From assembly GCA_000830175.1 (NCBI GenBank), contig JQIS01000003.1:1-50219 (forward strand): DNA of 50,219 nt. Direction: 5' to 3'. The notes beneath the pieces were generated by a model. That model had not been told where the DNA came from. It made no database searches and saw only the letters and a list, made by a program, of their open reading frames with translations. Source of the DNA: Sulfurovum sp. FS08-3 (lineage in GTDB: Bacteria; Campylobacterota; Campylobacteria; Campylobacterales; Sulfurovaceae). This document shows, piece by piece, positions 15,930-24,513 of this stretch; position 1 is the stretch's first letter; each line of letters opens with the position of its first letter. The position numbers and the translations under genes were made by a program.

Positions 15930-16727
15930 TTATTCGATACAGATACAAGCGCTCATATAGCCCACAACCGAGCTTTTATCGTGACTGGTATCGTAGCTTG
16001 TGCGGTAATCAAGCAGTTGAATGTTGAGATTTTGCTCTTTGGCAATGGCTACTATCGCCTCTACTCCTGCTTTGCCACACGCTTGACATTGTGTCAAAAG
16101 CTCTAAATCTTTGTGAAAGACTCCATCAAGACAATGCTTATCAAGCCTCTGGGCGGTCTCCAAATCGTAAAAATGGCTCAAATCGGTACTAATGACAAGG
16201 GCGTTGTCCCTATCTTGCAACAAAAACTCCATGAGTTGTTTGAGCTGCTTGTCTGTTTTGCCGTAAATGAGTTCAATAACGGCTCTATCTTTGGAGTAGT
16301 GTTTGATAAAAGGCATATGTGTCTCCGTGGAGTGCTCTTTTTGGTGTGCCTCTTCAACAAATCCTATTTCAAACGTATGTGCCAACTCCTCTAAATAGAG
16401 CGTATCAATCGATAAATCTCCGCACGGCGAAGCGTAGCGAGTGTAAAAACTCCCGCTTATCCCCCTAAATGCAACGTAGTGACTAGACCCTATGACAATG
16501 ACCCGTTTGGCTTTGGAGTTTCCTAGAAGTCTATGGGCAATATTGGCACTAAAACCGCTATAGATATACCCAGCATGAGGAGCGATAATGACCCGTGCCT
16601 CTTTGTTTAAAAACTCTTTTTTAGTGAGAGCATTTTCCAATAAGCGATTAAAATGGCTTATTTGATCCCTAATCTCATCGCAACTACTGCTGTAGAATCG
16701 TCCGCTGTTTTTGGCAACTCTTGTCAT
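15930..16727 (-). CDS. amrB: MEMO-family protein (AmmeMemoRadiSam system protein B)
   Basis: A 265-residue protein with the MEMO signature: RVIIAPHAGYIYSGFSANIA near residues 45-65, VIGSSHYVAF, THMPFIKHY and VISTDLSHFYD with conserved His residues. MEMO proteins resemble non-heme iron dioxygenases. In bacteria and archaea they occur with AMMECR1 and a radical SAM protein in the AmmeMemoRadiSam set, whose function is unsettled. The ATG at 16727 is preferred over the codon at 16772 because AAAGGAG lies 8 bases upstream. It follows the AMMECR1 gene by 34 bases. Confidence 0.85.
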   Translation of the reverse strand: MTRVAKNSGRFYSSSCDEIRDQISHFNRLLENALTKKEFLNKEARVIIAPHAGYIYSGFSANIAHRLLGNSKAKRVIVIGSSHYVAFRGISGSFYTRYASPCGDLSIDTLYLEELAHTFEIGFVEEAHQKEHSTETHMPFIKHYSKDRAVIELIYGKTDKQLKQLMEFLLQDRDNALVISTDLSHFYDLETAQRLDKHCLDGVFHKDLELLTQCQACGKAGVEAIVAIAKEQNLNIQLLDYRTSYDTSHDKSSVVGYMSACICIE

Positions 16728-16761
16728 CTTTTGCTCCTTTTTTGGCTGTAAAATATTACGA

Positions 16762-17313
16762 TTACTCCACAATCTTTTGGGCTTGATAGAGATAGATTTG
16801 AGGATGATGCTTCAAGCAATCCACACTCAATCCTGCTTTTTGGCACAAATGACTAAAAAAGGCATCAAAGTGCGGCAAAGATTCCCATACGAGAGGCAAA
16901 AAGGTAGCTCGACGATTGCCATAGTGTAGCACCACGCCATCAATATGGGGACGCACAATCTTTTTGAGTTGGGTTATGTCGTTGTAGTGTATGAGCTTTG
17001 GTTGTGTCAAGATAGAGATTTCAATCTCAATCTCTCCAAACTCCTCTTTGGTTAGCGGAGTAAAGCGTGGATCGTGAAACGCCGCTGAGAGTGCATTGGA
17101 GATGGTATCTTCTAAAATATCTCGATGAGCCTCTAGTGAGCCAATACATCCTCTCAATTTGGCTCGTTTATTGATTGTCACAAATACCGCTCCCTCCTCT
17201 TTGAGCCAAGGGTGAAGCGTGGTAAGTTGGTCTCTATCGATAATTACTCTGTTTTCTAGCTTTTGAGCTATTGCGTCTCGTGCAATTTTAATAAGTATTT
17301 TTTTATCTTCCAT
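16762..17313 (-). CDS. amrA: AMMECR1-domain protein (AmmeMemoRadiSam system protein A)
   Basis: A 183-residue protein with the conserved AMMECR1 motif LRGCIGSLEAHR and the blocks HPWLKEEGAVFVTI, AAFHDPRFTPLTKEE and VVLHYGNRRATFLPLVWE. The biochemical role of the family is unknown. The ATG at 17313 is chosen over the long upstream extension to 17544, which runs backwards through the rpe gene and looks like shadow reading. On the minus strand a TATAAT (17320-17325) ends six bases before this ATG and no ribosome site is seen, which would fit a leaderless message. The radical SAM partner is not in the window. Confidence 0.85.
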   Translation of the reverse strand: MEDKKILIKIARDAIAQKLENRVIIDRDQLTTLHPWLKEEGAVFVTINKRAKLRGCIGSLEAHRDILEDTISNALSAAFHDPRFTPLTKEEFGEIEIEISILTQPKLIHYNDITQLKKIVRPHIDGVVLHYGNRRATFLPLVWESLPHFDAFFSHLCQKAGLSVDCLKHHPQIYLYQAQKIVE

Positions 17314-17319
17314 AGTGCT

Positions 17320-17325
17320 ATTATA
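17320..17325 (-). promoter_or_regulatory. -10 element immediately before the AMMECR1 start
   Basis: On the minus strand GTTATAATAGCACT is followed directly by ATG. Transcription would begin at or next to the start codon. Confidence 0.4.
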
Positions 17326-17332
17326 ACCAATA

Positions 17333-17341
17333 TGATATAAT
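17333..17341 (+). promoter_or_regulatory. Extended -10 promoter of rpe
   Basis: TGATATAAT, 24 bases before the rpe ATG. A second TATAAT at 17355-17360 lies too close to the start codon for a normal leader. The divergent AMMECR1 promoter shares this 52-base gap. Confidence 0.45.
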
Positions 17342-17365
17342 AAGCCCCAAAAACTATAATGGAAA

Positions 17366-18013
17366 ATGATGTTAGTAGCTCCTAGTATATTATCTGCCGA
17401 TTTTGGTAATTTAGCTCGTGATGTCCAAGCGATTTGTGAAGGCGGATGCGATTTGGTGCATGTTGATGTAATGGATGGGCATTTTGTCCCCAATCTTACT
17501 ATTGGTCCTGTGGTAGTGAGTGCCGTAGCCAAAGTCGCTACCAAGCCTCTTGATATTCACTTGATGGTGCAAAACAATACCTTTTTTGTCGAACTCTTTG
17601 CACCCCTTAAGCCTCACTATATCTCCTTTCATATCGAAGAAGAGAAGCATCCCCACAGGTTGATTCAAAAAATTAGAGATTACGGTATCTCACCTGCTAT
17701 CACGCTCAATCCCCACACACCGCCCGAAGCGATTGAGTTTTTGTTGGAGGATTTGGATATGGTGTTGCTTATGAGTGTCAATCCAGGTTTTGGTGGGCAA
17801 AAGTTTATCCCTAGTGTGCTAGAAAAAATCAAACGCCTCAAAAATCTTATCACTCAATACAACCCCAATTGTCTTATCGAAGTCGATGGGGGCGTGGGTG
17901 AAAAAAACATTCATGCCCTCAAAGAAGCAGGAGCGGATATTGTCGTGGCAGGTTCGTACATCTTTGGTAATGAAAAGGGAATACCTTATGCCATTGAGTC
18001 GCTGAAAGTCTAA
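17366..18013 (+). CDS. rpe: Ribulose-phosphate 3-epimerase
   Basis: A 215-residue TIM-barrel enzyme interconverting ribulose-5-phosphate and xylulose-5-phosphate (pentose phosphate and CO2-fixation routes, cytoplasm). Motifs: VAPSILSADFGNLARDV, HVDVMDGHFVPNLTIGP (metal and catalytic Asp), HLMV, MSVNPGFGGQKFIP and the C-terminal VDGGVGEKN with the phosphate-binding VAGSYIFG. Length is normal. Either of two adjacent ATG codons can start it. trpF follows after three bases in the same direction. Confidence 0.92.
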   Translation: MMLVAPSILSADFGNLARDVQAICEGGCDLVHVDVMDGHFVPNLTIGPVVVSAVAKVATKPLDIHLMVQNNTFFVELFAPLKPHYISFHIEEEKHPHRLIQKIRDYGISPAITLNPHTPPEAIEFLLEDLDMVLLMSVNPGFGGQKFIPSVLEKIKRLKNLITQYNPNCLIEVDGGVGEKNIHALKEAGADIVVAGSYIFGNEKGIPYAIESLKV

Positions 18014-18016
18014 TGG

Positions 18017-18607
18017 ATGCGTGTCAAAATTTGCGGTATTACCAATTTAGAAGATGCCTTGAACGCCATTGAAGCGGGAGCCGATGCTTTGGGATTTGTC
18101 TTTTATAGAGACTCTCCTCGCTACATCACTCCTATAGAAGCCAAAAAGATTGTTGCAGCTTTGCCCCCCTTTGTAGAGCGGGTAGGACTTTTTGTCCATG
18201 AAGATGTCCAAACAATCAATAGGATTTGCAAAGAGACCAAGATGAGTTTGGCTCAAATTCACTTTGATGTCGATGAGGCGTTTTTAGATTCGTTAGAAAT
18301 CCAATCCATTCCCGTCGTTCGTGCCAAGAGTGCCAAAGATATTGCACGTTTTAGTGAGTGTTATCGTTTGGTAGATGCCTACTCTGAGGCTTATGGGGGA
18401 AGTGGCAAACGGGTCAATTTGGAGTGGTTTGATGGAGTCGATTGCTCTAAGATTATTCTTGCAGGTGGGCTTGATAGTGACAATGTTGCCTTAACCCTTG
18501 CGTACAACTTTTACGGCGTGGATGTGAGCAGCGGTACGGAGTCCCAAAAGGGCAAAAAAGATCCTCAAAAGGTAAGAGATTTTATAAACAATGCAAAAAC
18601 TATTTGA
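18017..18607 (+). CDS. trpF: Phosphoribosylanthranilate isomerase
   Basis: A 196-residue TIM barrel for the third step of tryptophan synthesis. Motifs: VKICGITNLEDALNAIEAG with the catalytic Cys, GFVFYRDSPRYI, ILAGGLDSDNV and the C-terminal GVDVSSGTESQKGKKD. It is separate from other trp genes, lying between rpe (3-base gap) and the exonuclease gene, which it overlaps by 17 bases; scattered trp genes are common in this phylum. Confidence 0.92.
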   Translation: MRVKICGITNLEDALNAIEAGADALGFVFYRDSPRYITPIEAKKIVAALPPFVERVGLFVHEDVQTINRICKETKMSLAQIHFDVDEAFLDSLEIQSIPVVRAKSAKDIARFSECYRLVDAYSEAYGGSGKRVNLEWFDGVDCSKIILAGGLDSDNVALTLAYNFYGVDVSSGTESQKGKKDPQKVRDFINNAKTI

Positions 18608-19403
18608 TAATTTAACGGCCGCTTTTCGCAAAAACAACGGCTTTTTGACCCGTACGCAACTCAAAGCTTTTTTGCATCATAGCGATGACATTTACGGCCA
18701 TCTTGATACTTTTGTGATGATTTTGGACTCTTGCGGTTATCCTATTGAGACGACTCCACTGGGTTTTAAGCTCAAAACTTTTTTTTGTTCTTATGAAGAG
18801 CAAAAATTTTGTGTCATTGATATAGAGACCAACGGAAGCAAACCTACCAAAGCCGATGTAATAGAGATAGGAGCGGTAATGGTGCAAAATTGGGAGATTG
18901 TGGATCATTTTGATACGTTTGTCTATGCCGATGAGGTGCCTGAGTATATTACCAAAATCACAGGGATAACCTACGACGATATTCAAAATGCCCCCAGTCA
19001 AAAAGAGGCACTTTTGATGCTTCGGGCTTTTATAGGGGATGCGATTTTTGTAGCGCACAATGTGAAGTTTGACTACTCGTTTCTCAATACGCTTTACAAT
19101 AAATACGGACTAGGCAGTATTGGCAATCAACGCTTTTGTACTATTGACCTTGCCCGTCGAAGCTTTGAATCGCCTCGCTATGGACTTGCCTATCTCAATG
19201 AGACATTGGGTATCGAAGCGGCCAATCACCACCGAGCCTACAGTGATGCCCTTTCGGCGTATATTGTCATGAAAAAAAGTTTTGAAACGCTTCCTGATTA
19301 TGTCAAAAGCGGTGATGATGTGGTCAAATTCTCAACCTCCAATTGCACAACTCGAAAACAAAACACCCCTAAAGAGACTCCACGGACTCCAACGCACACT
19401 TAA
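18591..19403 (+). CDS. DnaQ-like 3'-5' exonuclease (polymerase III epsilon type)
   Basis: A 270-residue protein. An N-terminal helical region of about 70 residues precedes a DEDDh exonuclease domain: FCVIDIETNG (Asp77, Glu79), FVAHNVKFDYSFL with its Asp, and HHRAYSDALSA with the catalytic His and Asp. In this phylum proteins of this layout serve as the proofreading or a DnaQ-family exonuclease. It overlaps trpF by 17 bases and overlaps the opposite-strand gene by 35 bases at its 3' end, where the tail is low in sequence character (TRKQNTPKETPRTPTHT). Confidence 0.8.
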   Translation: MQKLFDNLTAAFRKNNGFLTRTQLKAFLHHSDDIYGHLDTFVMILDSCGYPIETTPLGFKLKTFFCSYEEQKFCVIDIETNGSKPTKADVIEIGAVMVQNWEIVDHFDTFVYADEVPEYITKITGITYDDIQNAPSQKEALLMLRAFIGDAIFVAHNVKFDYSFLNTLYNKYGLGSIGNQRFCTIDLARRSFESPRYGLAYLNETLGIEAANHHRAYSDALSAYIVMKKSFETLPDYVKSGDDVVKFSTSNCTTRKQNTPKETPRTPTHT

Positions 19404-19890
19404 GACGTTTGGCAATATCTTTGCCCATAGGATCCATGTAGTCAAGTTGAACCGTATAGACTCTTGTGTGGCTCAAATAAAAACTCACCTGCACATACCC
19501 CTCGTAGAGTTTGGCCTCTTGGGTTTTTTTCTTGGGGTCTTGTTTGTCGTTTTCATAGAGCAACAAATCAATACGCAACTTCTCTCCACGAGGTTTGCCA
19601 AATGTATTATGCAACAGTGCTTCAAATGCCTCTTGTGTCATATAGCTATCGATGCGGGTTGGCATATAGCTTGATTTGGCAATGTTTATAGTAAAGCCAA
19701 AATCACCGCTTTTTAGGAGTGTTTGGATGGTGTTGGTTTGATGGGGTTCGTAGAGTCGCTCAAAGGTTGTACTCTCTTGATGGCACACCAATCGCTTGGA
19801 TTTTGCACTTTTGGGGTTGAAGTGGTGGTAGAGAATTGTGCCACCCAAAAGAGCAAACACAAGAACAACAATGGGGTAAATTCGCTTCAT
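19369..19890 (-). CDS. Hypothetical exported or membrane-anchored protein
   Basis: A 173-residue protein with an N-terminal hydrophobic helix (YPIVVLVFALLGGTILYHHF) and a hydrophilic remainder that includes TERIDS-like helices and a beta-rich part (LYEGYVQVSFYLSHTRVYTVQLDY). No family is recognised. It is transcribed alone and overlaps the exonuclease gene tail to tail. Confidence 0.55.
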   Translation of the reverse strand: MKRIYPIVVLVFALLGGTILYHHFNPKSAKSKRLVCHQESTTFERLYEPHQTNTIQTLLKSGDFGFTINIAKSSYMPTRIDSYMTQEAFEALLHNTFGKPRGEKLRIDLLLYENDKQDPKKKTQEAKLYEGYVQVSFYLSHTRVYTVQLDYMDPMGKDIAKRLKCALESVESL

Positions 19891-20004
19891 ACTCTCTCAT
19901 TATAATTATATTTTATTATAAACATAAGTATATATTAACTATTGTTAAATAACCCTAAGTTTATGATACAATACCGAAAATTTAATCCAAAAAAAGGAAC
20001 GATT

Positions 20005-20985
20005 GTGTATAAACGAGAGTTTGATACTCTATTGACATCGCAAAAAATACCCAAAGCGGTACTGCTCTACGGTGAGAATAGCTTTTTTTTGGATTATTAC
20101 AAAACTCTATACATTCAAAAATTGGATGCCAAAGAGGATGCTATGGTGCTTCAGTATGATACCTATAAGTTTGAACAAGCCTACTCCTATCTCTCGCAAA
20201 ACTCTCTTTTTGGTGGAGTCAATCTTTTGATTGTACGAAGCGATAAAAAGATGCCCAAAAAGGATCTAGAAGCACTGCTTACTATTGCAACCAAAAGCGA
20301 CAGTAATTACTTTGTTTATATTTTCGAGGGCGATAGCAAAGATGCACGGAGTTTGCAAAGCTCTTTTGTAGTCAAAAACAATGCGTTATGGGTACGTTTT
20401 TTTGAAACGACATTGCGAGAAGCGTTGGAGATACTCACACACAAAGCTCGACACATTGGGCTTAAAATCGATCACTACGCACTCAATCATCTCTTTGTTT
20501 TACTCAATCACAATATTGCATTAGCCGTCAATGAATTGGATAAATTGGCAATTTTAAATCGAGAGATAACAAGCAAAGATATTGATAATCTCGTCTATTC
20601 TACAGCTCCTATGCAAGTCGAACAGCTTTTGTTGGTACTTTTTGAAAAAAAAGATACTTTTGCACTATTAAGGCAACTTATGGAGCTAGGTGAAGATGAG
20701 TTTAGCGTTTTACGCTCTATCCAGCTCTTTATCCATCAACTTTTTATGTTCAATGCCTACATTAAGCTCCATGGTGCTATTGATTCAATGGCTATTTTGG
20801 GGTATCGACTGCCTAAGCCTATCGAAGAACAACGTACTCAAATCGCTTTACGTCTCAAAAGCACAACGCTATTGGCACTTTGTGAGTATTTACTTCGTAG
20901 CGAACTTGAACTCAAAAAAGCCAAAGCCATTGATAGAGAGTCGCTTATTTTTGGAATATTGATCAAAATGCAATCGTTTTTCTAA
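20005..20985 (+). CDS. holA: DNA polymerase III delta subunit (HolA-like)
   Basis: A 326-residue protein. It has KAVLLYGENSFFLDYY near the start (the degenerate nucleotide-binding fold of delta), LWVRFFETTLREALEIL in the middle, and the C-terminal helical collar (EDEFSVLRSIQLFIHQLFMFNAYIK region). Delta opens the sliding clamp within the clamp loader. The GTG at 20005 is chosen because AAAAAGGAA lies 7 bases upstream and the protein then begins like related delta subunits; a TTG at 19942 and an ATG at 19963 are less likely. Confidence 0.75.
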   Translation: MYKREFDTLLTSQKIPKAVLLYGENSFFLDYYKTLYIQKLDAKEDAMVLQYDTYKFEQAYSYLSQNSLFGGVNLLIVRSDKKMPKKDLEALLTIATKSDSNYFVYIFEGDSKDARSLQSSFVVKNNALWVRFFETTLREALEILTHKARHIGLKIDHYALNHLFVLLNHNIALAVNELDKLAILNREITSKDIDNLVYSTAPMQVEQLLLVLFEKKDTFALLRQLMELGEDEFSVLRSIQLFIHQLFMFNAYIKLHGAIDSMAILGYRLPKPIEEQRTQIALRLKSTTLLALCEYLLRSELELKKAKAIDRESLIFGILIKMQSFF

Positions 20986-21025
20986 ATAAAAGATGTATAA
21001 AATTCATAATTTTTTTTAAAAACTC

Positions 21026-21054
21026 TTGACATCAATTTGAAAATAGACTATAAT
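21026..21054 (+). promoter_or_regulatory. Consensus sigma-70 promoter of the tRNA-tuf transcript
   Basis: TTGACA (21026-21031) and TATAAT (21049-21054) with exactly 17 bases between them. This is the only full-consensus promoter I found in the window. The tRNA genes begin 47 bases after the -10, and a run of C/T with GTCCC near the expected start is of the kind seen in strongly regulated stable-RNA promoters. Confidence 0.85.
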
Positions 21055-21100
21055 TTCAGTCCCTAACGAGTCGGAAGATTTGGAAAAAGGAATTTATGGT

Positions 21101-21176
21101 GCTGGTGTAGCTCAGTTGGTAGAGCAGCTGATTTGTAATCAGCAGGTCGGGGGTTCGAGTCCCTTCACCAGCTCCA
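21101..21176 (+). tRNA. trnT: tRNA-Thr(TGT)
   Basis: The acceptor arms GCTGGTG and CACCAGC pair. The D-loop TAGCTCAGTTGGTAGAGC and T-loop GGTTCGAGTCC are standard. The anticodon loop TTTGTAA gives anticodon TGT. The CCA end is encoded. Confidence 0.95.
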
Positions 21177-21238
21177 TTTAATATAATTATCAGTGTTTGA
21201 CCAGTAATTAATAATAAATAAAATTCAGGTGAGCCGAT

Positions 21239-21324
21239 GGTGAGTTACTCAAGCGGCCAAAGAGGGCAGACTGTAAATCTGCTGGTTTATACCTTCGAAG
21301 GTTCGAATCCTTCACTCACCACCA
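21239..21324 (+). tRNA. trnY: tRNA-Tyr(GTA)
   Basis: The acceptor arms GGTGAGT and ACTCACC pair. The anticodon loop CTGTAAA gives GTA. A long variable arm (class II) accounts for the length of 86 bases including CCA. Confidence 0.95.
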
Positions 21325-21343
21325 TTTATTAATTGGAAGCCTT

Positions 21344-21420
<77 letters not shown>

Positions 21421-21554
21421 TTAGCATACTGGGAGCTGTGTAAAGTAATTGTATTCTATATATTTACTCAACAAACTTACACAACTTAAACAATCAAATA
21501 CTGTAATTAAAACTATTGTTTTGCTATTTATTGCAGTAAACTACTATTCGTTAT

Positions 21555-21629
<75 letters not shown>

Positions 21630-21708
21630 CACACTATGGACACGAAAGTTACAAAACCAATGTAATTTTTGTGTCCATATTGGGGGCTAAAGTAACATTG
21701 AACAAAAA

Positions 21709-21723
21709 CTGATATAATATCAG
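21709..21723 (+). promoter_or_regulatory. Palindromic -10 region before tuf
   Basis: CTGATATAATATCAG is a palindrome of two 7-base arms around one base and contains the extended -10 TGATATAAT (21710-21718). It lies 35 bases before the tuf ATG and could give tuf a promoter of its own in addition to the tRNA promoter upstream. Confidence 0.5.
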
Positions 21724-21758
21724 TCGTAAAATTAAATTAAGCTAGGAGAGATTTACAG

Positions 21759-22967
21759 ATGGCTAAAGAAAAATTTGCACGTACCAAACCACACGTAAAC
21801 ATCGGTACTATCGGTCACGTTGACCACGGTAAAACAACATTAACTGCTGCTATTACAATGTGTATGTCGGTTAAAAACGGTTCTAAGGCTATGGATTATG
21901 ATCAAATTGATAATGCCCCAGAAGAGAGAGAAAGAGGGATTACCATCGCTACTTCTCACGTAGAGTATGAAACAGCAATTAGACACTATGCTCACGTTGA
22001 TTGTCCAGGACACGCCGACTATGTTAAAAACATGATTACAGGTGCTGCTCAAATGGATGGTGCTATTCTTGTTATTGCAGCAACTGATGGACCAATGGCT
22101 CAAACAAGAGAGCATATTCTTCTTTCAAGACAAGTTGGTGTACCTTATATTGTAGTGTTTTTGAACAAAGAAGATCAACTTGATGATGAAGACAGAGAAG
22201 AGATGCTTGAACTCGTAGAGATGGAAGTACGAGAATTGCTTTCTGAATACGATTTCCCAGGCGATGATACACCTATTATATCTGGTTCAGCTTATCAAGC
22301 TTTGGAAGAAGCAAAAGCAAAAGCTCAAGGTGCATGGTCTGAAAAAATTTACGCACTTATGGATGCAGTAGATGATTATATCCCAGAGCCAGTACGAGAG
22401 AATGATAAAGATTTCTTGATGCCAATCGAAGATATCTTCTCCATCCAAGGTCGTGGTACAGTTGTAACGGGTAAAATTGACCGTGGACAAGTATGCGTAG
22501 GTAACACTATTCAAATCGTTGGAATCAAAGACACAAAAACAACAACCGTCACAGGTGTTGAGATGTTTAGAAAAGAGATGGATTGTGGTCAAGCAGGAGA
22601 TAACGCAGGTGTTCTTCTAAGAGGTATTGGTAAAGATGACGTACAAAGAGGTATGGTTCTTTGTAAGCCAGGCTCAATCACACCTCATACTAAGTTTGAA
22701 GCGGAAGTTTATGTGCTTAGCAAAGAGGAAGGTGGACGACACACTCCATTCTTTAACAACTACAGACCACAGTTTTATGTACGCACAACAGACGTTACAG
22801 GTTCTATCCAATTACAAGAAGGAACTGAGATGGTTATGCCAGGCGACAACGTAAAAATTAATGTTGAACTTATTGCACCCGTTGCTCTCGAAGAGGGTAC
22901 ACGATTTGCTATCCGCGAGGGTGGACGAACCGTCGGTGCTGGAGTTGCAACTAAAATCATCGAATAG
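21759..22967 (+). CDS. tuf: Elongation factor Tu
   Basis: A 402-residue translational GTPase that delivers aminoacyl-tRNA to the ribosome. G motifs: GHVDHGKTT (P-loop), RERGITI (switch region), DCPGHAD and NKED (NKxD). The rest, through [10 protein letters not shown] at the end, is full length. The ribosome site AGGAGAG precedes the ATG. It is in the classic position after four tRNA genes and before rpmG. Confidence 0.98.
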   Translation: MAKEKFARTKPHVNIGTIGHVDHGKTTLTAAITMCMSVKNGSKAMDYDQIDNAPEERERGITIATSHVEYETAIRHYAHVDCPGHADYVKNMITGAAQMDGAILVIAATDGPMAQTREHILLSRQVGVPYIVVFLNKEDQLDDEDREEMLELVEMEVRELLSEYDFPGDDTPIISGSAYQALEEAKAKAQGAWSEKIYALMDAVDDYIPEPVRENDKDFLMPIEDIFSIQGRGTVVTGKIDRGQVCVGNTIQIVGIKDTKTTTVTGVEMFRKEMDCGQAGDNAGVLLRGIGKDDVQRGMVLCKPGSITPHTKFEAEVYVLSKEEGGRHTPFFNNYRPQFYVRTTDVTGSIQLQEGTEMVMPGDNVKINVELIAPVALEEGTRFAIREGGRTVGAGVATKIIE

Positions 22968-23020
22968 TCTCACTATCTAGGAGTTTCTCCTAGAAGAGCC
23001 TATCAAACAACGGAGAAGAG

Positions 23021-23173
23021 ATGAGAGAAAATATTCACTTAGGTTGTGAAAAGTGTACGAGAAGAAACTATCACACAACAAAAAACAAAAAGAATACAAC
23101 AGAAAAACTTGCTATGAAAAAATATTGCAAGTGGTGTAAAGAGCGAACTGTACACAAAGAGATGAAACTCTAA
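23021..23173 (+). CDS. rpmG: Ribosomal protein L33
   Basis: A 50-residue protein beginning MRENIHLGCEKC. It has two CxxC pairs (CEKC and CKWC) that form a zinc site, so it is the zinc-binding form of L33. It starts after AGAAGAG, 53 bases behind tuf and 21 bases before tRNA-Trp. Confidence 0.93.
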   Translation: MRENIHLGCEKCTRRNYHTTKNKKNTTEKLAMKKYCKWCKERTVHKEMKL

Positions 23174-23194
23174 TAGGTTTATCTCTTTATTTGT

Positions 23195-23270
23195 AGGCGT
23201 ATAGCTCCAACGGTAGAGCATCGGATTCCAAATCCGAGTGATGGGGGTTCGAATCCCTCTGCGCCTGCCA
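23195..23270 (+). tRNA. trnW: tRNA-Trp(CCA)
   Basis: The acceptor arms AGGCGTA and TGCGCCT pair with one G-T. The anticodon loop TTCCAAA gives CCA. The CCA end is encoded. The gene sits between rpmG and secE, as in related genomes. Confidence 0.95.
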
Positions 23271-23287
23271 TAAAAGGTAGAATTAAA

Positions 23288-23467
23288 ATGAAAAAAATTT
23301 CAACATTTATAGCACATGCAAAAGAAGAGATACATAAAGTAATTTTTCCAACCAAAGTGCAGATGAGACAAGCGTTTGTTTCAGTCATTTTGGTTGTAAC
23401 AATTATTTCAATATTTTTAGCGTTAGTTGATCTTATGATGTCATCAATCGTCTCATCTATTGTATAA
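23288..23467 (+). CDS. secE: Preprotein translocase subunit SecE
   Basis: A 59-residue protein. An amphipathic N-terminal helix (HAKEEIHKVIFPTKVQMRQA, with the conserved V.FPT turn) is followed by one membrane helix (VSVILVVTIISIFLALVDLMM). SecE clamps the SecY channel. It is the short single-span form, lying 17 bases after tRNA-Trp and 11 before nusG. Confidence 0.93.
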   Translation: MKKISTFIAHAKEEIHKVIFPTKVQMRQAFVSVILVVTIISIFLALVDLMMSSIVSSIV

Positions 23468-23478
23468 GGAGAGAAGAG

Positions 23479-24009
23479 ATGGCTTATCAATGGTATGCTA
23501 TACAGACTTACGCAGGAAGCGAACAGGCTGTAAAAAGAGCAATTGGGCAACTTGTAATAGATTATAAATTAGAAGATAGAGTAAAAGAGATAGTTGTTCC
23601 TACCGAAGAGGTAATTGAAGTTAAAAATGGAGCAAAAAAAATCACTGAAAAATCAATTTATCCAGGGTACGCCTTTGGGAATATTGATTTAGATACAGAT
23701 CTTTGGCACAAAATACAGAGTCTTCCTAAGGTTTCACGATTTATTGGAGAGCAAAAAACACCCACACCTTTGGGTGAGGCAGATATTAAAAAGATCTTAG
23801 AGAAGATGCAAAATAAAGCAGCACCGAGACCTAAGATACAATTTGAATCAGGAGAAATGATTCGTATTGTTGATGGTCCCTTTGCAAACTTTACGGGCAT
23901 GGTAGAAGAGTACGATCTTGACCATGGTAAATTGAAACTCAATGTTTCAATTTTTGGTAGAAATACTCTCGTGGAGATTATGTACACTCAAGTAGAGAAA
24001 ATCATTTAA
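23479..24009 (+). CDS. nusG: Transcription termination/antitermination factor NusG
   Basis: A 176-residue protein. The NGN domain is at the N-terminus (WYAIQTYAGSEQAVKRAI; YPGYAFGNIDL). The C-terminal KOW domain reads GEMIRIVDGPFANFTGMVEE. NusG binds RNA polymerase and links it to Rho or the ribosome. A good ribosome site (AAGGAGAG) precedes the ATG. Note AFGNI where most family members have VLV in the NGN strand. Confidence 0.97.
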   Translation: MAYQWYAIQTYAGSEQAVKRAIGQLVIDYKLEDRVKEIVVPTEEVIEVKNGAKKITEKSIYPGYAFGNIDLDTDLWHKIQSLPKVSRFIGEQKTPTPLGEADIKKILEKMQNKAAPRPKIQFESGEMIRIVDGPFANFTGMVEEYDLDHGKLKLNVSIFGRNTLVEIMYTQVEKII

Positions 24010-24030
24010 ATTTAGTTAGGAGAAAATTCG

Positions 24031-24456
24031 ATGGCAAAAAAAGAGAGTTCAAGATTTAAGCTCATTATTCCAGCTGGATCTGCAAACCCCTCACCACCTG
24101 TAGGACCAGCTCTTGGTCAAAGAGGTGTGAATATTATGGAGTTTTGTAAAGCCTTTAATGAAAAGACAAAAGAGTCAATGGGGTTTAGAATCCCTGTAGA
24201 GATTATTGTTTATACCGATAAGAGTTTTACATTTATCACAAAGCAACCCCCTGCAACCGATTTGATTAAAAAAGCAGCGGGTATTAAAAGTGGAAGTAGC
24301 AATCCTATCACTACTAAAGTGGGTAAAATTACAAAAGCTCAACTTGCAGAGATTGTAGAGAAAAAGATAGCTGATTTAAATACAGACGACAAAGAGATGG
24401 CTGCAAAAATTATTGCAGGCGGATGTCGAAGTATGGGAATTGATATAGTAGATTAA
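24031..24456 (+). CDS. rplK: Ribosomal protein L11
   Basis: A 141-residue protein of normal length. It has the proline-rich N-terminal block [21 protein letters not shown] and the C-terminal rRNA-binding segment ending [12 protein letters not shown]. It binds the GTPase-associated region of 23S rRNA. It lies in the standard order nusG-rplK-rplA with AGGAGAA before the ATG. Confidence 0.98.
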   Translation: MAKKESSRFKLIIPAGSANPSPPVGPALGQRGVNIMEFCKAFNEKTKESMGFRIPVEIIVYTDKSFTFITKQPPATDLIKKAAGIKSGSSNPITTKVGKITKAQLAEIVEKKIADLNTDDKEMAAKIIAGGCRSMGIDIVD

Positions 24457-24513
24457 TCATAATACCACTACATGATTTAAATAAAATGTGGGAGCAAATA
24501 AGCGGAGAAATAT

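Noticed and set aside
17314-17544. N-terminal extension of the AMMECR1 frame (77 residues)
   Set aside because: It runs backwards through rpe, has no family similarity, and the ATG at 17313 gives a protein of normal AMMECR1 length.
19942-20004. Earlier start codons of the polymerase III delta gene
   Set aside because: The GTG at 20005 has a clear ribosome site and fits the usual protein start; the upstream codons lack one.
21421-21554. Possible additional tRNA or small gene between tRNA-Gly and tRNA-Thr
   Set aside because: No cloverleaf can be folded and no frame has a ribosome site; it is AT-rich spacer.
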